A stretch of 64,000 nt of DNA from assembly GCA_965205525.1 (NCBI GenBank), contig OZ242171.1:992001-1056000 (forward strand), given 5' to 3'. Shown here in pieces: positions 8,975 through 18,344 of the stretch. Under the pieces are notes generated by a model. The model ran no database searches, was not told the DNA's origin, and saw only the letters and a list, made by a program, of their open reading frames with translations. The position numbers were made by a program, and so were the translations under genes. How positions within the stretch are numbered: the first letter of the stretch is position 1; each line of letters starts with the position of its first letter. The DNA is from G965205525 sp965205525. Its GTDB lineage: Bacteria; Pseudomonadota; Gammaproteobacteria; JABABF01.

Positions 8975-11900
8975 TCAGGTTGAAAGGGGCAGCGCCGACA
9001 CCGGGCGTCGTCGCCAGAAGCTCTTCATATCTTCAATGGCAAGATAACTGATGGGGATCAGAAGCAGCGTGACCAGCGTGGCAAAGAGAATACCAAAACC
9101 CAGGGAGATGGCCATGGGAATCAGAAATTGAGCTTGGGTGGATTTTTCAAACAGCAGGGGCAGAAGACCGATGAAGGTGGTCAGGGAGGTTAGCATGACC
9201 GGCCTGGCCCGGAGCATGCCAGCGCGCACTACGGTTTTATTCAGCGGCTCCTCGGGACTTCGCCGCTGGTTGATGAAGTCCACCAGCACCAGAGAATCAT
9301 TGACCACCACCCCCACCAAAGCCAGCAGACCGAGCACGCTCATAAAAGAGAGATCCTTGCCCATCAGCCAGTGACCGCCGATGGCGCCGACGATGCCGAA
9401 GGGAATTACCGACATCACGATGAAGGGCTGCACATAGGATTTAAGGGGCACGGCGAGCAGACAGTAAATTGCAAACAATGTGAAAAGAAATCCCAGCTCC
9501 AGGCTGAGGAAGGTCTCGGACTGTGCGCTGATCTCCCCCTCAAATTGGTAGCGCACGCCGGGGTACTGGCTCAGAATGCCCGTAAGCCAGAGATCCAAGT
9601 CGGCAACTAAGGATGCCATATTGACATTTTTCTTGTCTACATCGGCGGTGATGTCCACGGTGCGGGCGCGATCCACACGCCTGATCAGGGCCGGGCCGAT
9701 GCCCGGGTGAAGCGTGGCCACATGGGAGAGGGGCACCTGTCGCTCCCCCGGCACCGTAATAAGCATCTGCTCTATGTCTGCCACAGAGCGCCGCTCCTCT
9801 GGCGGAAAACGAACCTTGACGCGAATGTCGTCGCGTCCGCGCTGGATCCGCTGCACTTCGTAGCCGTAAAAGGCCTGGCGCAGCTGGAGCGCGATATCGC
9901 GCCGGCTGAGGCCGAGGGCGTGAGCCTCCGGGCGCAGTTCAACGCGCAGCTCCTCCTTGCCGTCGGACAGGTTGTCGGCAATATCAAACACGGCGGGATA
10001 GGTGCTGAGCCGCTGGCGCACCTGCAGGGCAGCCTGGTGAAGAATATCCAAGTCACTGCCGAGCAGCCGCACGGCGATGGGCTCCCCAATGTCAATTACC
10101 ACCGAGCGATAGTCAATCGATTCTGCGCCGGGGATTTCACCTACTCCCTCACGCCATTCCTGCACGAACTCAGTGCTGTTGATCTCCACGGAACGCTCTT
10201 CCGGGGGCACCAGCTCTACGCGCACGCTCCCCAGATGAGTGCCGACGCTGCCACCCCGCTGTGACCCTGCGGTGGTGAGAATATTCATCACGATACTCTT
10301 CCCGGTCTCAGGGTCCCGATATTTTTCGCGCAGCTTTTCCGCCTCGGTTTCCATCTTGTACACATGGCGGCTGGTGACGGCAAAGGCGGTGCCTGCGGGC
10401 ATGGCCAGAGAAGCCACCGCCGTCTCGCTCTCGATGCGCGGAAAAAAAGTGAAACGTGTCCAGCCATTGGCGACCAGGGCCAGGACCAGCAGCAGCAGAC
10501 CGACAAAGAAAGACACCACCACATAGCGGCGGCGCAGGCTGTACTCCAGAAGCGGGCGATAATTCCGTTCCACGAAACGCTCAAATCCTCTGGTCACTCT
10601 CTGCTGCACACGGTTGAAAAAGCCGATATTTTTGCTGCCCTTCGGCGGCAGCCGAATATTCTTCAGGTGGGCTGGCAGCACGAGCTTGGATTCCACCAGG
10701 GCGAACAGCAGCATCGGGATCACTACCAGCGGGATTTGGCTGATGGTAGTGGCCAGGCCGCCCTCCACCAGTGCCATCGGCAAAAACGCGGCCACCGTGG
10801 TCAGGATGCCAAAAGTGACCGGCACTGCCACCTCCCGGGTGCCGGAGATCGCAGCCTCGAGGCTGTCCTCACCCTGCTCTAAGCGACGATAAAAATTTTC
10901 ACCCGTAACAATACCGTCATCCACGACTATGCCGAGCACCAGGATGAAAGCAAATAGACTGATGATATTGATGGTCAGATCAAATACCGGCATGAATAGG
11001 AAGGCGCCCATGAAACTGACCGGGATGCCGACGAATACCCACAGCGCAACCCGGGGGCGCAGGAAGAGAGCCAGCAGCAAAAGCACCAGGCCGCCCCCCT
11101 GAAGGGCACTTCTGGCCAAGGTGCTGATGCGGTTTTTTACCACTTGGGAATCATCGTCCCAGTAACCCAATGCCATGTCTTTTGGCAGCTGCGACTGCTG
11201 CCTTTTGATATAGGCTTTAACTTTGTCCGCCACGGTGATTGCACTCTGCTCGCCCACGCGGTAGACCTCCACCATCGCGGCGGGCTGGCCGTTGTACCGG
11301 GAGCGCAGAGGACTTTCGTCAAAGCCGTCGCGCACCGCGGTGATGTCCCCCAAACGCAGGATCGTGCCATCCGGGTGAGTCTTGATGACGATGCGCTCAA
11401 ATTCATCCCGATGATAGGCCTGTCCCTGGGAGCGAATCAGGATATCGCCCCCCGCTGTGCGCAAGCTGCCTGCGGACAGGTCCAGGGAGCTCTGTCCCAC
11501 GGCCTGTGCGATATCCTGCAGGGTGAGGCCGTGTTCACGCAGCCGGTCCTGAGAAACCTCCACCGCGATCTCGTAGCGACGCACCGCCTCCAATGCGACC
11601 TGGGTAATACCCGGAATGCGCAGCAGGTCATCGCGCACTTTCTCGCCGTATTCACGAATTTCCCGCTCGGAAAAGGGGCCGGAAATCGTGACGGTGATCA
11701 CTTCATTCCTGGCGGTGGCGCGGTGGATCACCGGCGCCTCTGCATCTGCTGGGAAAGTGGTGATGGCATCTACCTTGGCCTTAATATCCTCCTGCAGTTC
11801 GCGCACGTCATAGCTCGGCTCTATCTCAATGAACACCGAGGCGAAGCCTTCGCCGGACTGGCTGACAATACTCTCAATTCCCTCCAGTTCCTGCACCGCC

Positions 11901-12103
11901 TCCTCAATGCGAAGCGAAATGCCCTGCTCCACGTCCTCCGGGGTCGCCCCCGGCAATACCATATTGACCACCACGATATCCAGCTCAATGCGGGGAAAGA
12001 TTTCCAGCGGAATATTGCGTGACAAGCTGTACAGGCCGGAAAACAGAATGACCGCCATCAGCAAGTTGGCGGCCACATGATTGTGGGCAAACCAGGCGAT
12101 CAC
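8975..12103 (-). CDS. RND-family efflux transporter permease
   Basis: Inner-membrane proton-driven pump of the AcrB/HAE1 type (1042 aa, normal length). A first transmembrane helix at about 10-30 is followed by a periplasmic porter domain, a central membrane block at about 335-540 with the proton-relay Asp pair in GIVVDDGIVTGEN, a second periplasmic domain, and a terminal membrane block containing VGVVVNDSLVLVDF. The start overlaps the adaptor gene by four bases (ATGA). No outer-membrane channel gene is adjacent, so a shared TolC-like channel is implied. The substrate is unknown; co-transcription with a carboxylase raises the possibility of an acyl or lipid-type substrate, which is inference. 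Confidence 0.95.
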   Translation of the reverse strand: MIAWFAHNHVAANLLMAVILFSGLYSLSRNIPLEIFPRIELDIVVVNMVLPGATPEDVEQGISLRIEEAVQELEGIESIVSQSGEGFASVFIEIEPSYDVRELQEDIKAKVDAITTFPADAEAPVIHRATARNEVITVTISGPFSEREIREYGEKVRDDLLRIPGITQVALEAVRRYEIAVEVSQDRLREHGLTLQDIAQAVGQSSLDLSAGSLRTAGGDILIRSQGQAYHRDEFERIVIKTHPDGTILRLGDITAVRDGFDESPLRSRYNGQPAAMVEVYRVGEQSAITVADKVKAYIKRQQSQLPKDMALGYWDDDSQVVKNRISTLARSALQGGGLVLLLLALFLRPRVALWVFVGIPVSFMGAFLFMPVFDLTINIISLFAFILVLGIVVDDGIVTGENFYRRLEQGEDSLEAAISGTREVAVPVTFGILTTVAAFLPMALVEGGLATTISQIPLVVIPMLLFALVESKLVLPAHLKNIRLPPKGSKNIGFFNRVQQRVTRGFERFVERNYRPLLEYSLRRRYVVVSFFVGLLLLVLALVANGWTRFTFFPRIESETAVASLAMPAGTAFAVTSRHVYKMETEAEKLREKYRDPETGKSIVMNILTTAGSQRGGSVGTHLGSVRVELVPPEERSVEINSTEFVQEWREGVGEIPGAESIDYRSVVIDIGEPIAVRLLGSDLDILHQAALQVRQRLSTYPAVFDIADNLSDGKEELRVELRPEAHALGLSRRDIALQLRQAFYGYEVQRIQRGRDDIRVKVRFPPEERRSVADIEQMLITVPGERQVPLSHVATLHPGIGPALIRRVDRARTVDITADVDKKNVNMASLVADLDLWLTGILSQYPGVRYQFEGEISAQSETFLSLELGFLFTLFAIYCLLAVPLKSYVQPFIVMSVIPFGIVGAIGGHWLMGKDLSFMSVLGLLALVGVVVNDSLVLVDFINQRRSPEEPLNKTVVRAGMLRARPVMLTSLTTFIGLLPLLFEKSTQAQFLIPMAISLGFGILFATLVTLLLIPISYLAIEDMKSFWRRRPVSALPLST

Positions 12104-13416
12104 AGCTGCTCTCCGACTGCCCCGCCGGTATCCCCGCTGAGCCTCCCGGCCCCTGCCCCGCCGATTATCCGCACCGAGATACCGCTGCTGACTCTGCCCA
12201 GGGGATTCAGCACCAGGAGATCTCCTCCTTTGAGTCCGGTGCGCACCAGTGCGCTGGTACCGTCCTGCCAGGCGATGTCTACCTCACGACGCTGGAGGAA
12301 GCTGTTCTCCACGATATAGACGTAGCTGCCCTGGTAGATGGTCTTGCTGGGTATGACAAGCGCATCCGCAAGCACGCGCCCGGCGATGGTGGCGGTGACA
12401 TACTCACCAATTTTCAGCGGCGGCCGCCCCTGTGCATTGGGCGCGTAGGGATCGTCCACTTGGGCGACCACGTGCAGCTGACGGCTGGCTTCGTCAATGG
12501 CCCCCTCCGTGCGCACGATGCGCCCCTGCCACTGGTGCCCGGGGGCCAGGCTGGAGCGGATGCTCACCGAGGGGAGAGTCCCCTGCACAGAATTTCCCAA
12601 GCGGTAATTCTCGGGAAGGTTGATAAAGGGCAGTTCGCTATTCCTAAGCGGCAGGCGGATCTCCACATAGTCCACCGCATAAATCTCTGCTAGCGGCGTG
12701 CCGGCGGCGACGACATGACTGATGTCCGCCTGTTTCTTGAGGACACGCCCGACATAGGGAGCGCGCACGCGGGTCTTCTCCAGATCCCGCTCCGCCTGGC
12801 GCAGGAAGGCCAAAGCAGTCTCTACACGCGCCTCGGCAGTCGCTAACTGCGGGCGACGCAGCACCAGGTCCGGAGCCTGTGCACGCTCCCCCATGCGCTG
12901 CCAGTCCGCACGGGCCTGTGCGCCCATCGCCTGTTCTTCGGCCAGCTGCTGCCGAGCCAAGGCCAGGTCGGCACCGGCTTTGGTGCGGGCGGCCTCGTAG
13001 TTCCGGGGGTCTATCTCCAGCAGAATCTCCCCTTTCTCAAAGAAGCCGCCCTCGCGAAAAGAGGAATGAATGCTGATAACCTCGCCGCCGACCTGGGCGG
13101 AGATTGTGCTGCGGGTGCGCGGGCGCACCGTGCCAAAAGATTTAATGTCAACGCGAAAATCTCGGGGAGAAACCACAGCCGTCTCCACGGCGATCTGCGG
13201 CGCCGGCGCCGCATACTTTTCGGCAGCAGGGCGAAACACGGTGAGAAGCGCGGCTAAGAACACAAAAAACCCCAGCACATAGAGGGGCAAAAAGCGTCTG
13301 CTTCCCCTCGGCGCATCTATGCTGCCAAGCAGGCGCAGCACCCCCGAAGCACTCTGCCTTAGTATTCTGCCCGCCTGCATCAGCGTACGCAAAAACAGCG
13401 GTGTTTTTTTCTTCAT
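12100..13416 (-). CDS. RND efflux periplasmic adaptor subunit
   Basis: Membrane-fusion protein that links the RND permease to an outer-membrane channel. One transmembrane anchor lies at about residues 43-61 after a basic cytoplasmic tail; then a biotinyl-lipoyl-like half motif (SAQVGGEVISIHSSF), an alpha-helical hairpin rich in Ala/Gln/Arg at about 125-210, the second lipoyl half (RVRAPYVGRVLKKQADISH), and beta-barrel and membrane-proximal domains. The ATG at 13416 is preferred to the preceding TTG. A four-base overlap couples it to the permease gene. The next gene upstream on the same strand ends 43 bp away and could share the transcript. Confidence 0.92.
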   Translation of the reverse strand: MKKKTPLFLRTLMQAGRILRQSASGVLRLLGSIDAPRGSRRFLPLYVLGFFVFLAALLTVFRPAAEKYAAPAPQIAVETAVVSPRDFRVDIKSFGTVRPRTRSTISAQVGGEVISIHSSFREGGFFEKGEILLEIDPRNYEAARTKAGADLALARQQLAEEQAMGAQARADWQRMGERAQAPDLVLRRPQLATAEARVETALAFLRQAERDLEKTRVRAPYVGRVLKKQADISHVVAAGTPLAEIYAVDYVEIRLPLRNSELPFINLPENYRLGNSVQGTLPSVSIRSSLAPGHQWQGRIVRTEGAIDEASRQLHVVAQVDDPYAPNAQGRPPLKIGEYVTATIAGRVLADALVIPSKTIYQGSYVYIVENSFLQRREVDIAWQDGTSALVRTGLKGGDLLVLNPLGRVSSGISVRIIGGAGAGRLSGDTGGAVGEQL

Positions 13417-13459
13417 CAATAGAGAGCGCCGACAGAAATTGGCGACAGGGAGCAGCGCA

Positions 13460-16126
13460 CTATTTTACAACGAGCTGCCGAAGGATGCGCAGTCGGGCCC
13501 GGCTGTGCTGCAGCTTGCGCCTCGCCGCCGCCGGCAGCAGAATATCTGCCTCCCGGATGCCAGCCAAGTAACGCAAAAAAATGAGGATATCGTCCTCATC
13601 CCCTCTCCCATCCGCGCTCATATCCGGCAGCAGCAGCTCGCTCAAGTCTCCCGCAGAATAGGTTTGCGGGGGGAGATTGCTGAGCAGTCCTTCCTCCGGA
13701 AGCAGGTTTGTGCATTGGGCAGGCAATGGCATTATTGTGTCCGAGCACACACTGAGATAGCGAAAAGCCAGCACCAGTTCATCTGCGCCGATGCCATTTC
13801 CGGTGCGGAAGCTTATGCGCAAACTTCCTACTTCCAAGCTGCTAGTCGCTGTTATCGCAATGCTGGCAACGGTACCCACGAAGGTCCAGTCCCCGCTCGC
13901 CGCATCCGGCACATAGGCAATCGTGCCCTGCCCATCGCTTGGATTCAAACCGATCTGCACCGCATCCCGCACGCCATCCGGAGCATGAACTGTCACTGTC
14001 ATAGAAGCCGGCACACCGAACGGAGGGCTCACTTCAGCGCTCAGGGCTGCCTCCCATCCGGGATTAACTAAAGCGGGGGACGCATCCAATCTAATTACAC
14101 TAGAAGGTTCTATGACCACTACCCGAAAGTCGGCAGATGCATCCACCAGGTCCGACGGAGTCGCCCTGGCTGTAAAGAGCCACCTGCCGACGGCGGTCAG
14201 CGTCCCGGAAGCAAAGATCAGCTCCGCCCAGGGCACCGCCGGCGAGAGAACGGCATTCTGCATTCTTGTGGTCCCACTGCCCTCTAAGCTCGCTGTCACC
14301 GTGATGGTCACCGAGCTAAAGAGCACCCCGTCTAGTGCCGCTGTGATACCCAGCTCGGCCCCAGGGGACAGGACGGTGGTCGCCGGTTCAAGACGGAGCG
14401 CCGAAAGCACGGACAGACTGGCCTCAGCGCCCCGCTCGTCCACGATTCCCTGGGGCGCTGCAGTCGCGGTAAATCGCCAGGGGCCGGGCGGCAGCCGCCG
14501 GGGCGCAAAAGATAGCTGGGCGCTGGATTGCCCCGGCCCGAGGGAGATTTCGGAGATCATCTCCAGGCCGTCCGCTCTCTGTGCTGTCACGCTGACAGCG
14601 ATGCTTTCCGCCAGGGGAAAATCCACGGATACTTCCAGGGGAATGGGCTCTCGGTAAGTCACCGGTGTGCTCGGTGCCTGAATACGGAGCCGGGGCAGGC
14701 GGGCGACCTGCAGCACTGTGGTCAGGGCTGCAATATAGCCAGCGCCATAGTAGTCATAAATCTCCGGATTGATCTGCTGGGGAGGAGCGGAAAGCACTAT
14801 GGAGACTGGCTCCGTCCCGGAGAACAGGAGCGGGTTGGAAAGGGTGCTGGTGGCAATCAGGGGACCGATGGTGAATTCCCAGGTGCCGGGCTCTGCCAGC
14901 ACCGCCGCTGGAATTTCCACTTGACCGGAATCTTCCCCGGCGGGGATGGTCAGCGTATAGGTGCCGGCCCGGACAGCATCATCACTGCAGAAATCCCGCC
15001 CAGGCGGACACACGCTGGCGAAGAGGCTGAGGCTGAGGGTGACCGGCAGCATCGGCAGCAGGCCCTGCTCTAGCAGCGTCGGCTCTGCATCTGCCAGGAA
15101 CACGCTCAGGGTGACCGTGGTGGACGGGGGGACAATCCGGGGCGAAGTATTTCCCACAAGGAGCAGGATTTTCTCCCGCCGGGTCGGCGACGGCGGCGGC
15201 AAAGAGCTATCCACCTCCCATGCTTCGGCAAACATAACGGGTCGGCTATCGTAGTAGGAGGTCTCTAGCAGAGCGCCCGGCAGGGTAGAAATTAATATAA
15301 GGCAGTCTCTGCTCCCGAGGGTGATGCATGCTCCGTCGGTATCCGTGGATATGTTATTGCTGGCAGAAATTTCCCAAGTCATGCTCTGTGACGTGGAAAA
15401 TACATCTGCGCCTATTCTGACCATGGCAGACACGCTGAGGGCCGGGATCGTTACCTCTTGTTCGGGAATAAACGTGTCATACGACCCTTGGCAACCGCCC
15501 TCGGCAATTGTCCTCTGACATCCCCTCACATTCAGACTGAAGGACAGATCTTCAGGCAGACTTATAAGTCTGGAACTGCCGTTAGAACCATTCAACTCAT
15601 ACAAAAGCAGGTACAGAACCAAATCATCGGCACGAGATGCCGGGTTCGGAAAAGGTATTGCTGTGATCTGCAGCAACTCATCGGGATCTCCCCTTACCGT
15701 CACCGTTTCACGAAATCTCTCCTCTCCCGTCAGCAGATTCTGTCCCGGGGGCTCTGCCATGGTGAAAGTAAAGGTGCCCGGGTTGTTGATCCTCAGCTGG
15801 GTCGTTACCCTGCGGGCTCCCTCCCTGATTTCCAGGGGCTCGCTCTCCAGTGCAATCGGGGAACCCCCCACATCAATAGCCGCCTGCAGGTTTAGGGATA
15901 CCGTCCTCGGCAGGAAGCCGGACAGCTCTACGGCAACCGTAATCATGGCACCGGTTCCCAGAGAGGCGGGAGATACGCTGAAAGAAACCACCTCCGCATC
16001 CTGGGCGCAGGCCGGGCCGACGGGCAGCAGCAGCAGCATCCAGACCGCCAGAGCGCAGCATCTCTGCCCTCTGCCAGCCGTCCCAGGGCAATTCAGCTTC
16101 CCATAGCCGTCAGATCGGCAACTCAT
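13460..16126 (-). CDS. Large secreted protein with dockerin-like C-terminal calcium loops
   Basis: An 888-residue exported protein of unknown function. The N terminus is a Sec signal (hydrophobic CCALAVWMLLLLPVG, cleavage near ACAQ-DAE). Most of the length is a chain of beta-rich, Ser/Thr/Pro-rich segments of about 100 residues that look like Ig-like or CARDB-type modules; several share a pattern of the type S-V-T-V-T-A followed by P-G-x-W-x-F-T. Near the C terminus are two dockerin-like units: GNGIGADELVLAFRYL and, 50 residues later, DMSADGRGDEDDILIFLRYL with an EF-hand-type spacing of acidic residues, then a basic tail. The ATG at 16126 follows GAGGAGCGGA. It lies just upstream of the pump operon. 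I would not assign an enzymatic role. Confidence 0.8.
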   Translation of the reverse strand: MSCRSDGYGKLNCPGTAGRGQRCCALAVWMLLLLPVGPACAQDAEVVSFSVSPASLGTGAMITVAVELSGFLPRTVSLNLQAAIDVGGSPIALESEPLEIREGARRVTTQLRINNPGTFTFTMAEPPGQNLLTGEERFRETVTVRGDPDELLQITAIPFPNPASRADDLVLYLLLYELNGSNGSSRLISLPEDLSFSLNVRGCQRTIAEGGCQGSYDTFIPEQEVTIPALSVSAMVRIGADVFSTSQSMTWEISASNNISTDTDGACITLGSRDCLILISTLPGALLETSYYDSRPVMFAEAWEVDSSLPPPSPTRREKILLLVGNTSPRIVPPSTTVTLSVFLADAEPTLLEQGLLPMLPVTLSLSLFASVCPPGRDFCSDDAVRAGTYTLTIPAGEDSGQVEIPAAVLAEPGTWEFTIGPLIATSTLSNPLLFSGTEPVSIVLSAPPQQINPEIYDYYGAGYIAALTTVLQVARLPRLRIQAPSTPVTYREPIPLEVSVDFPLAESIAVSVTAQRADGLEMISEISLGPGQSSAQLSFAPRRLPPGPWRFTATAAPQGIVDERGAEASLSVLSALRLEPATTVLSPGAELGITAALDGVLFSSVTITVTASLEGSGTTRMQNAVLSPAVPWAELIFASGTLTAVGRWLFTARATPSDLVDASADFRVVVIEPSSVIRLDASPALVNPGWEAALSAEVSPPFGVPASMTVTVHAPDGVRDAVQIGLNPSDGQGTIAYVPDAASGDWTFVGTVASIAITATSSLEVGSLRISFRTGNGIGADELVLAFRYLSVCSDTIMPLPAQCTNLLPEEGLLSNLPPQTYSAGDLSELLLPDMSADGRGDEDDILIFLRYLAGIREADILLPAAARRKLQHSRARLRILRQLVVK

Positions 16127-16253
16127 TTCCGCTCCTCTTCATGTATAAGTCCAGTACCTTTGACTCCGGCATTCGCAAGAGCGCACCATAAAAAGCCCAT
16201 TGAGCGATACAACGAATGAAACTAGAGGCGTTTCAAAGGCACCCCTTATTTTA
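16127..16253. other. Boundary of accessory island
   Basis: No gene is seen. This stretch holds the 5' flank of the 888-residue gene, one copy of a 22-bp motif (16141-16162) found again at 23385-23406, and AT-rich sequence running into the left end of the insertion element. No 8-bp target duplication matches between this flank (TTATTTTA) and the right flank (GATGGTTA) of the element. Confidence 0.5.
16141..16162 (+). repeat. Island-edge motif, copy 1
   Basis: TGTATAAGTCCAGTACCTTT at 16142-16161 matches 23386-23405 at 19 of 20 positions, and a diverged version (TGTATAAGTTCCAGTATTTT) occurs at 21991-22010. All three are in the same orientation and lie at the edges of, or at gene-truncation points in, the accessory island. 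The nature of the motif is unknown. Confidence 0.6.
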
Positions 16254-16277
16254 GGGAATTATGTAGTTAACTTGACA
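16254..16277 (+). repeat. Terminal inverted repeat, left
   Basis: A 24-bp sequence starting GGGAATTATGTAG and ending TTGACA. It is identical to the reverse complement of 18345-18368 and includes a GTTAAC palindrome. It lies eight bases beyond the stop codon of the last element ORF. Confidence 0.9.
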
Positions 16278-16284
16278 ATCCATA

Positions 16285-16443
16285 TTATTCAACTTCCTTG
16301 ATAAGTGGTTTGCCATTTCGATCCACCCGCATTACAAACTTCCTCTCCAAATCCTCTTTCGTATGCTTCGGGATCTTGCGCTTCGGCAACTTGCCTGCGT
16401 TGAGCAATGCTTTTGCCGCGCGATCTATATCTTTCTGTTTCAT
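16285..16443 (-). CDS. Small passenger ORF of the insertion element (52 aa)
   Basis: A 52-residue basic protein starting MKQKDIDRAAKALLNAGKLP and ending in DRNGKPLIKEVE. Its ATG overlaps the TGA of the methyltransferase-HNH frame (ATGA), the same coupling seen between the transposase and the methyltransferase, which argues that it is a real gene. It is mostly predicted helix with many Lys/Arg residues and lies eight bases inside the left terminal repeat. The family is not recognised. Possible roles are a DNA-binding accessory of the element or of the methyltransferase; neither is shown by sequence. Confidence 0.55.
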   Translation of the reverse strand: MKQKDIDRAAKALLNAGKLPKRKIPKHTKEDLERKFVMRVDRNGKPLIKEVE

Positions 16444-17658
16444 ATTCCGCCAAAAGTAACCTTCAGTTTCAAATGTTTCTTGCGCTTGCGTATTTTATCC
16501 ATAAGATATTCCATAGTGCGGTTCCCCTTGACACTGTTGCAGTTAGCACATAATAACTGATAATTATCGTAATAATCTCCTCCTCCCTTGGACTTCGGGA
16601 TTATGTGGTCTAGTGTAAGATGGATAATGTCCAAGTGCGTTTCACACCCCTTGCATAATCCTTTCTGTTCTTCGTGCAATCGCTTTCTCACATTCGGGGA
16701 AGGTGGCTCCTTTTGAATGTCCGTACGGACAGGAATTTTCTTGCGATGCGCAAAATTAGAAAACAATCCAGTATCATCAGATAATCTTTCCACTACCAGC
16801 TCTGCAGATTTTTCGCTTATATCTATACCTATCCACTTCCGATCTAACTGCTGAGCCGCAACCAGAGTAGTTGCGCATCCACAAAACGGATCTAACACAA
16901 CACTGCCCCCCCCCCCCCTCAGTGCTGGCTTTTATAATCCTATTGAGCAGCGCAAGAGGCTTCTGAGTAGGATAGCCAGTGCGTTCTTTTGCCATTGCAT
17001 TTAAAGAAGGCAGCGTGATTACATCGTCAGGGGTTTTCCCTTTCGGCATAGGCTTTCCTGCTTGTCCCCCTTTCTTGTACCTCCAAGCGGTCATGCCGCT
17101 GTCGAACTCCTGTAAAATTTCGTTTCTGTTAAAGATATACTTCTGGCTCTTGCTAACCCAAAATATGACATCATGCGAATTGGCATATTTACTTTTTCCA
17201 CGGGACGCATTTTTGTAATACCACACAATTTCATTTCGGAAATTCTCCTTTCCAAATATTCTATCTAATACTATTTTCAAATAATGACTGGCAGTTGGAT
17301 CGCAATGCAGATAAATACTCCCCGTTGACTTCAAAATTCTATGCATCTCAACAATCCTCTGTGCCATATAAGTGATATATGACATCATAGGCTTTCCATG
17401 TATCACTTCTATTGACTGAATGAACTGCACCAGATAGGGATAATCATCTACTATCCCCTCCAGGTATGACAAGTCAACATCTTCCCAAGTCCACATATCC
17501 TTGAAACTTGTTCCCGCCGCCTTGCTTCCCACAGGTGCTTTATACATCCTCTTGGAATTAAATGGCGGATCTAAATATATTAAATCTACACTCTCACTAT
17601 TCATGCCGTGCATGACATAGAGATTATCTCCTGTGAAAAGCGTGTTGTTAGTGATCAT
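16440..17658 (-). pseudogene. DNA methyltransferase-HNH fusion, out of frame at a 13-G tract
   Basis: A beta-class amino-methyltransferase (N6-adenine or N4-cytosine): catalytic motif DPPF lies at residues 30-33 and the AdoMet motif DPFCGCATT follows much later. The frame from 17658 runs through a homopolymer of 13 G (coding strand, 16918-16906) and then terminates at 16777 with a nonsense tail. The frame after the tract continues as VVLDPFCG, completes the AdoMet-binding region and extends into an HNH domain (CKGC, LDHIIPKSKGG, CANCN zinc/HNH pattern). A tract of 12 or 15 G would give one protein of about 405 residues. As sequenced, the product lacks the AdoMet motif. The start overlaps the transposase stop (ATGA). 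Phase variation, a fixed frameshift and a homopolymer sequencing error are all possible. Confidence 0.85.
16906..16918 (-). repeat. Poly-G (13) tract inside methyltransferase gene
   Basis: Thirteen consecutive C on the plus strand, so G on the coding strand, directly before the VVLDPFCG motif. The length sets the reading frame: multiples of three keep the two halves in frame, so 13 is out of frame by one base. Confidence 0.9.
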
Positions 17659-18314
17659 CTGGTCAATTCCTCATAAGTGATCGTCTTGCCAGACATTCTA
17701 CTGAACAAAGCATCCAGACGGTCTTGTGTATCTACTTCACAATTCCCTTCGTTCAGGCGAAATGCAAACTCGTTGACATACTGCTGACAATGCTTCCTGC
17801 TCCAATTATGACAAACACCGTTATAGCCTCTCTTTAATACCGCCCATACGCTCTCTATGCCGTTGGTGTGCGCCATCCCATTCACATACTCCTTGGCAGA
17901 ATGCTTTACCGTCTCATGACAATAAGCAACTCTGTCCAGCCCAACATAGCCTCTATGAACATCAGTATATAACTGCGACCCCGCACTTATGTTCTTGTGT
18001 ATTGCTGTTTGCAGGGTCTGTTGGTCAGTATTTGATATTGGCATTGCCTTTACTTTGCCTCCACGCTGACGCACACCCAGTATAGCCGTTTTCCCAACTG
18101 CTCCGCGACCCGCTTTTATCTGCTTGTTTCTATGCTTGTTCCCCTCTTTACCGCCGATATAGGTTTCGTCTATCTCTACATCACCGCTCAACGCTTCCAA
18201 ATCATCACCACAAACCAACCGCAACCTATGCAGCATATACCAAGCCGTCCGTTGCTGAACGCCTAGCTCCTTACTTAACTGCAACGATGATATGCCCTTG
18301 CACGAAGTCATCAA
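17655..18314 (-). CDS. IS1595-family (ISXO2-like) transposase, N-terminally short
   Basis: A DDE-type transposase: helix-turn-helix SLQLSKELGVQQRTAWYML, first acidic block EIDETYIGGKEGNKH, LYTDVHRGY with the second Asp, then the HTNGIESVWAVLKRGYNGV block typical of the IS1595/ISXO2 domain. The 219 residues lack the roughly 70-residue N-terminal zinc ribbon of complete family members. The only in-frame start options are TTG 18314 and the next-codon ATG, and an in-frame stop occurs seven codons upstream, close to the right terminal repeat. This points to internal deletion next to the right end. It may be inactive or act only on related copies. It is translationally coupled to the downstream methyltransferase. 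Confidence 0.85.
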   Translation of the reverse strand: MMTSCKGISSLQLSKELGVQQRTAWYMLHRLRLVCGDDLEALSGDVEIDETYIGGKEGNKHRNKQIKAGRGAVGKTAILGVRQRGGKVKAMPISNTDQQTLQTAIHKNISAGSQLYTDVHRGYVGLDRVAYCHETVKHSAKEYVNGMAHTNGIESVWAVLKRGYNGVCHNWSRKHCQQYVNEFAFRLNEGNCEVDTQDRLDALFSRMSGKTITYEELTR

Positions 18315-18344
18315 TGTAATAGAAACGAGGTGCTATCCTGCGTC

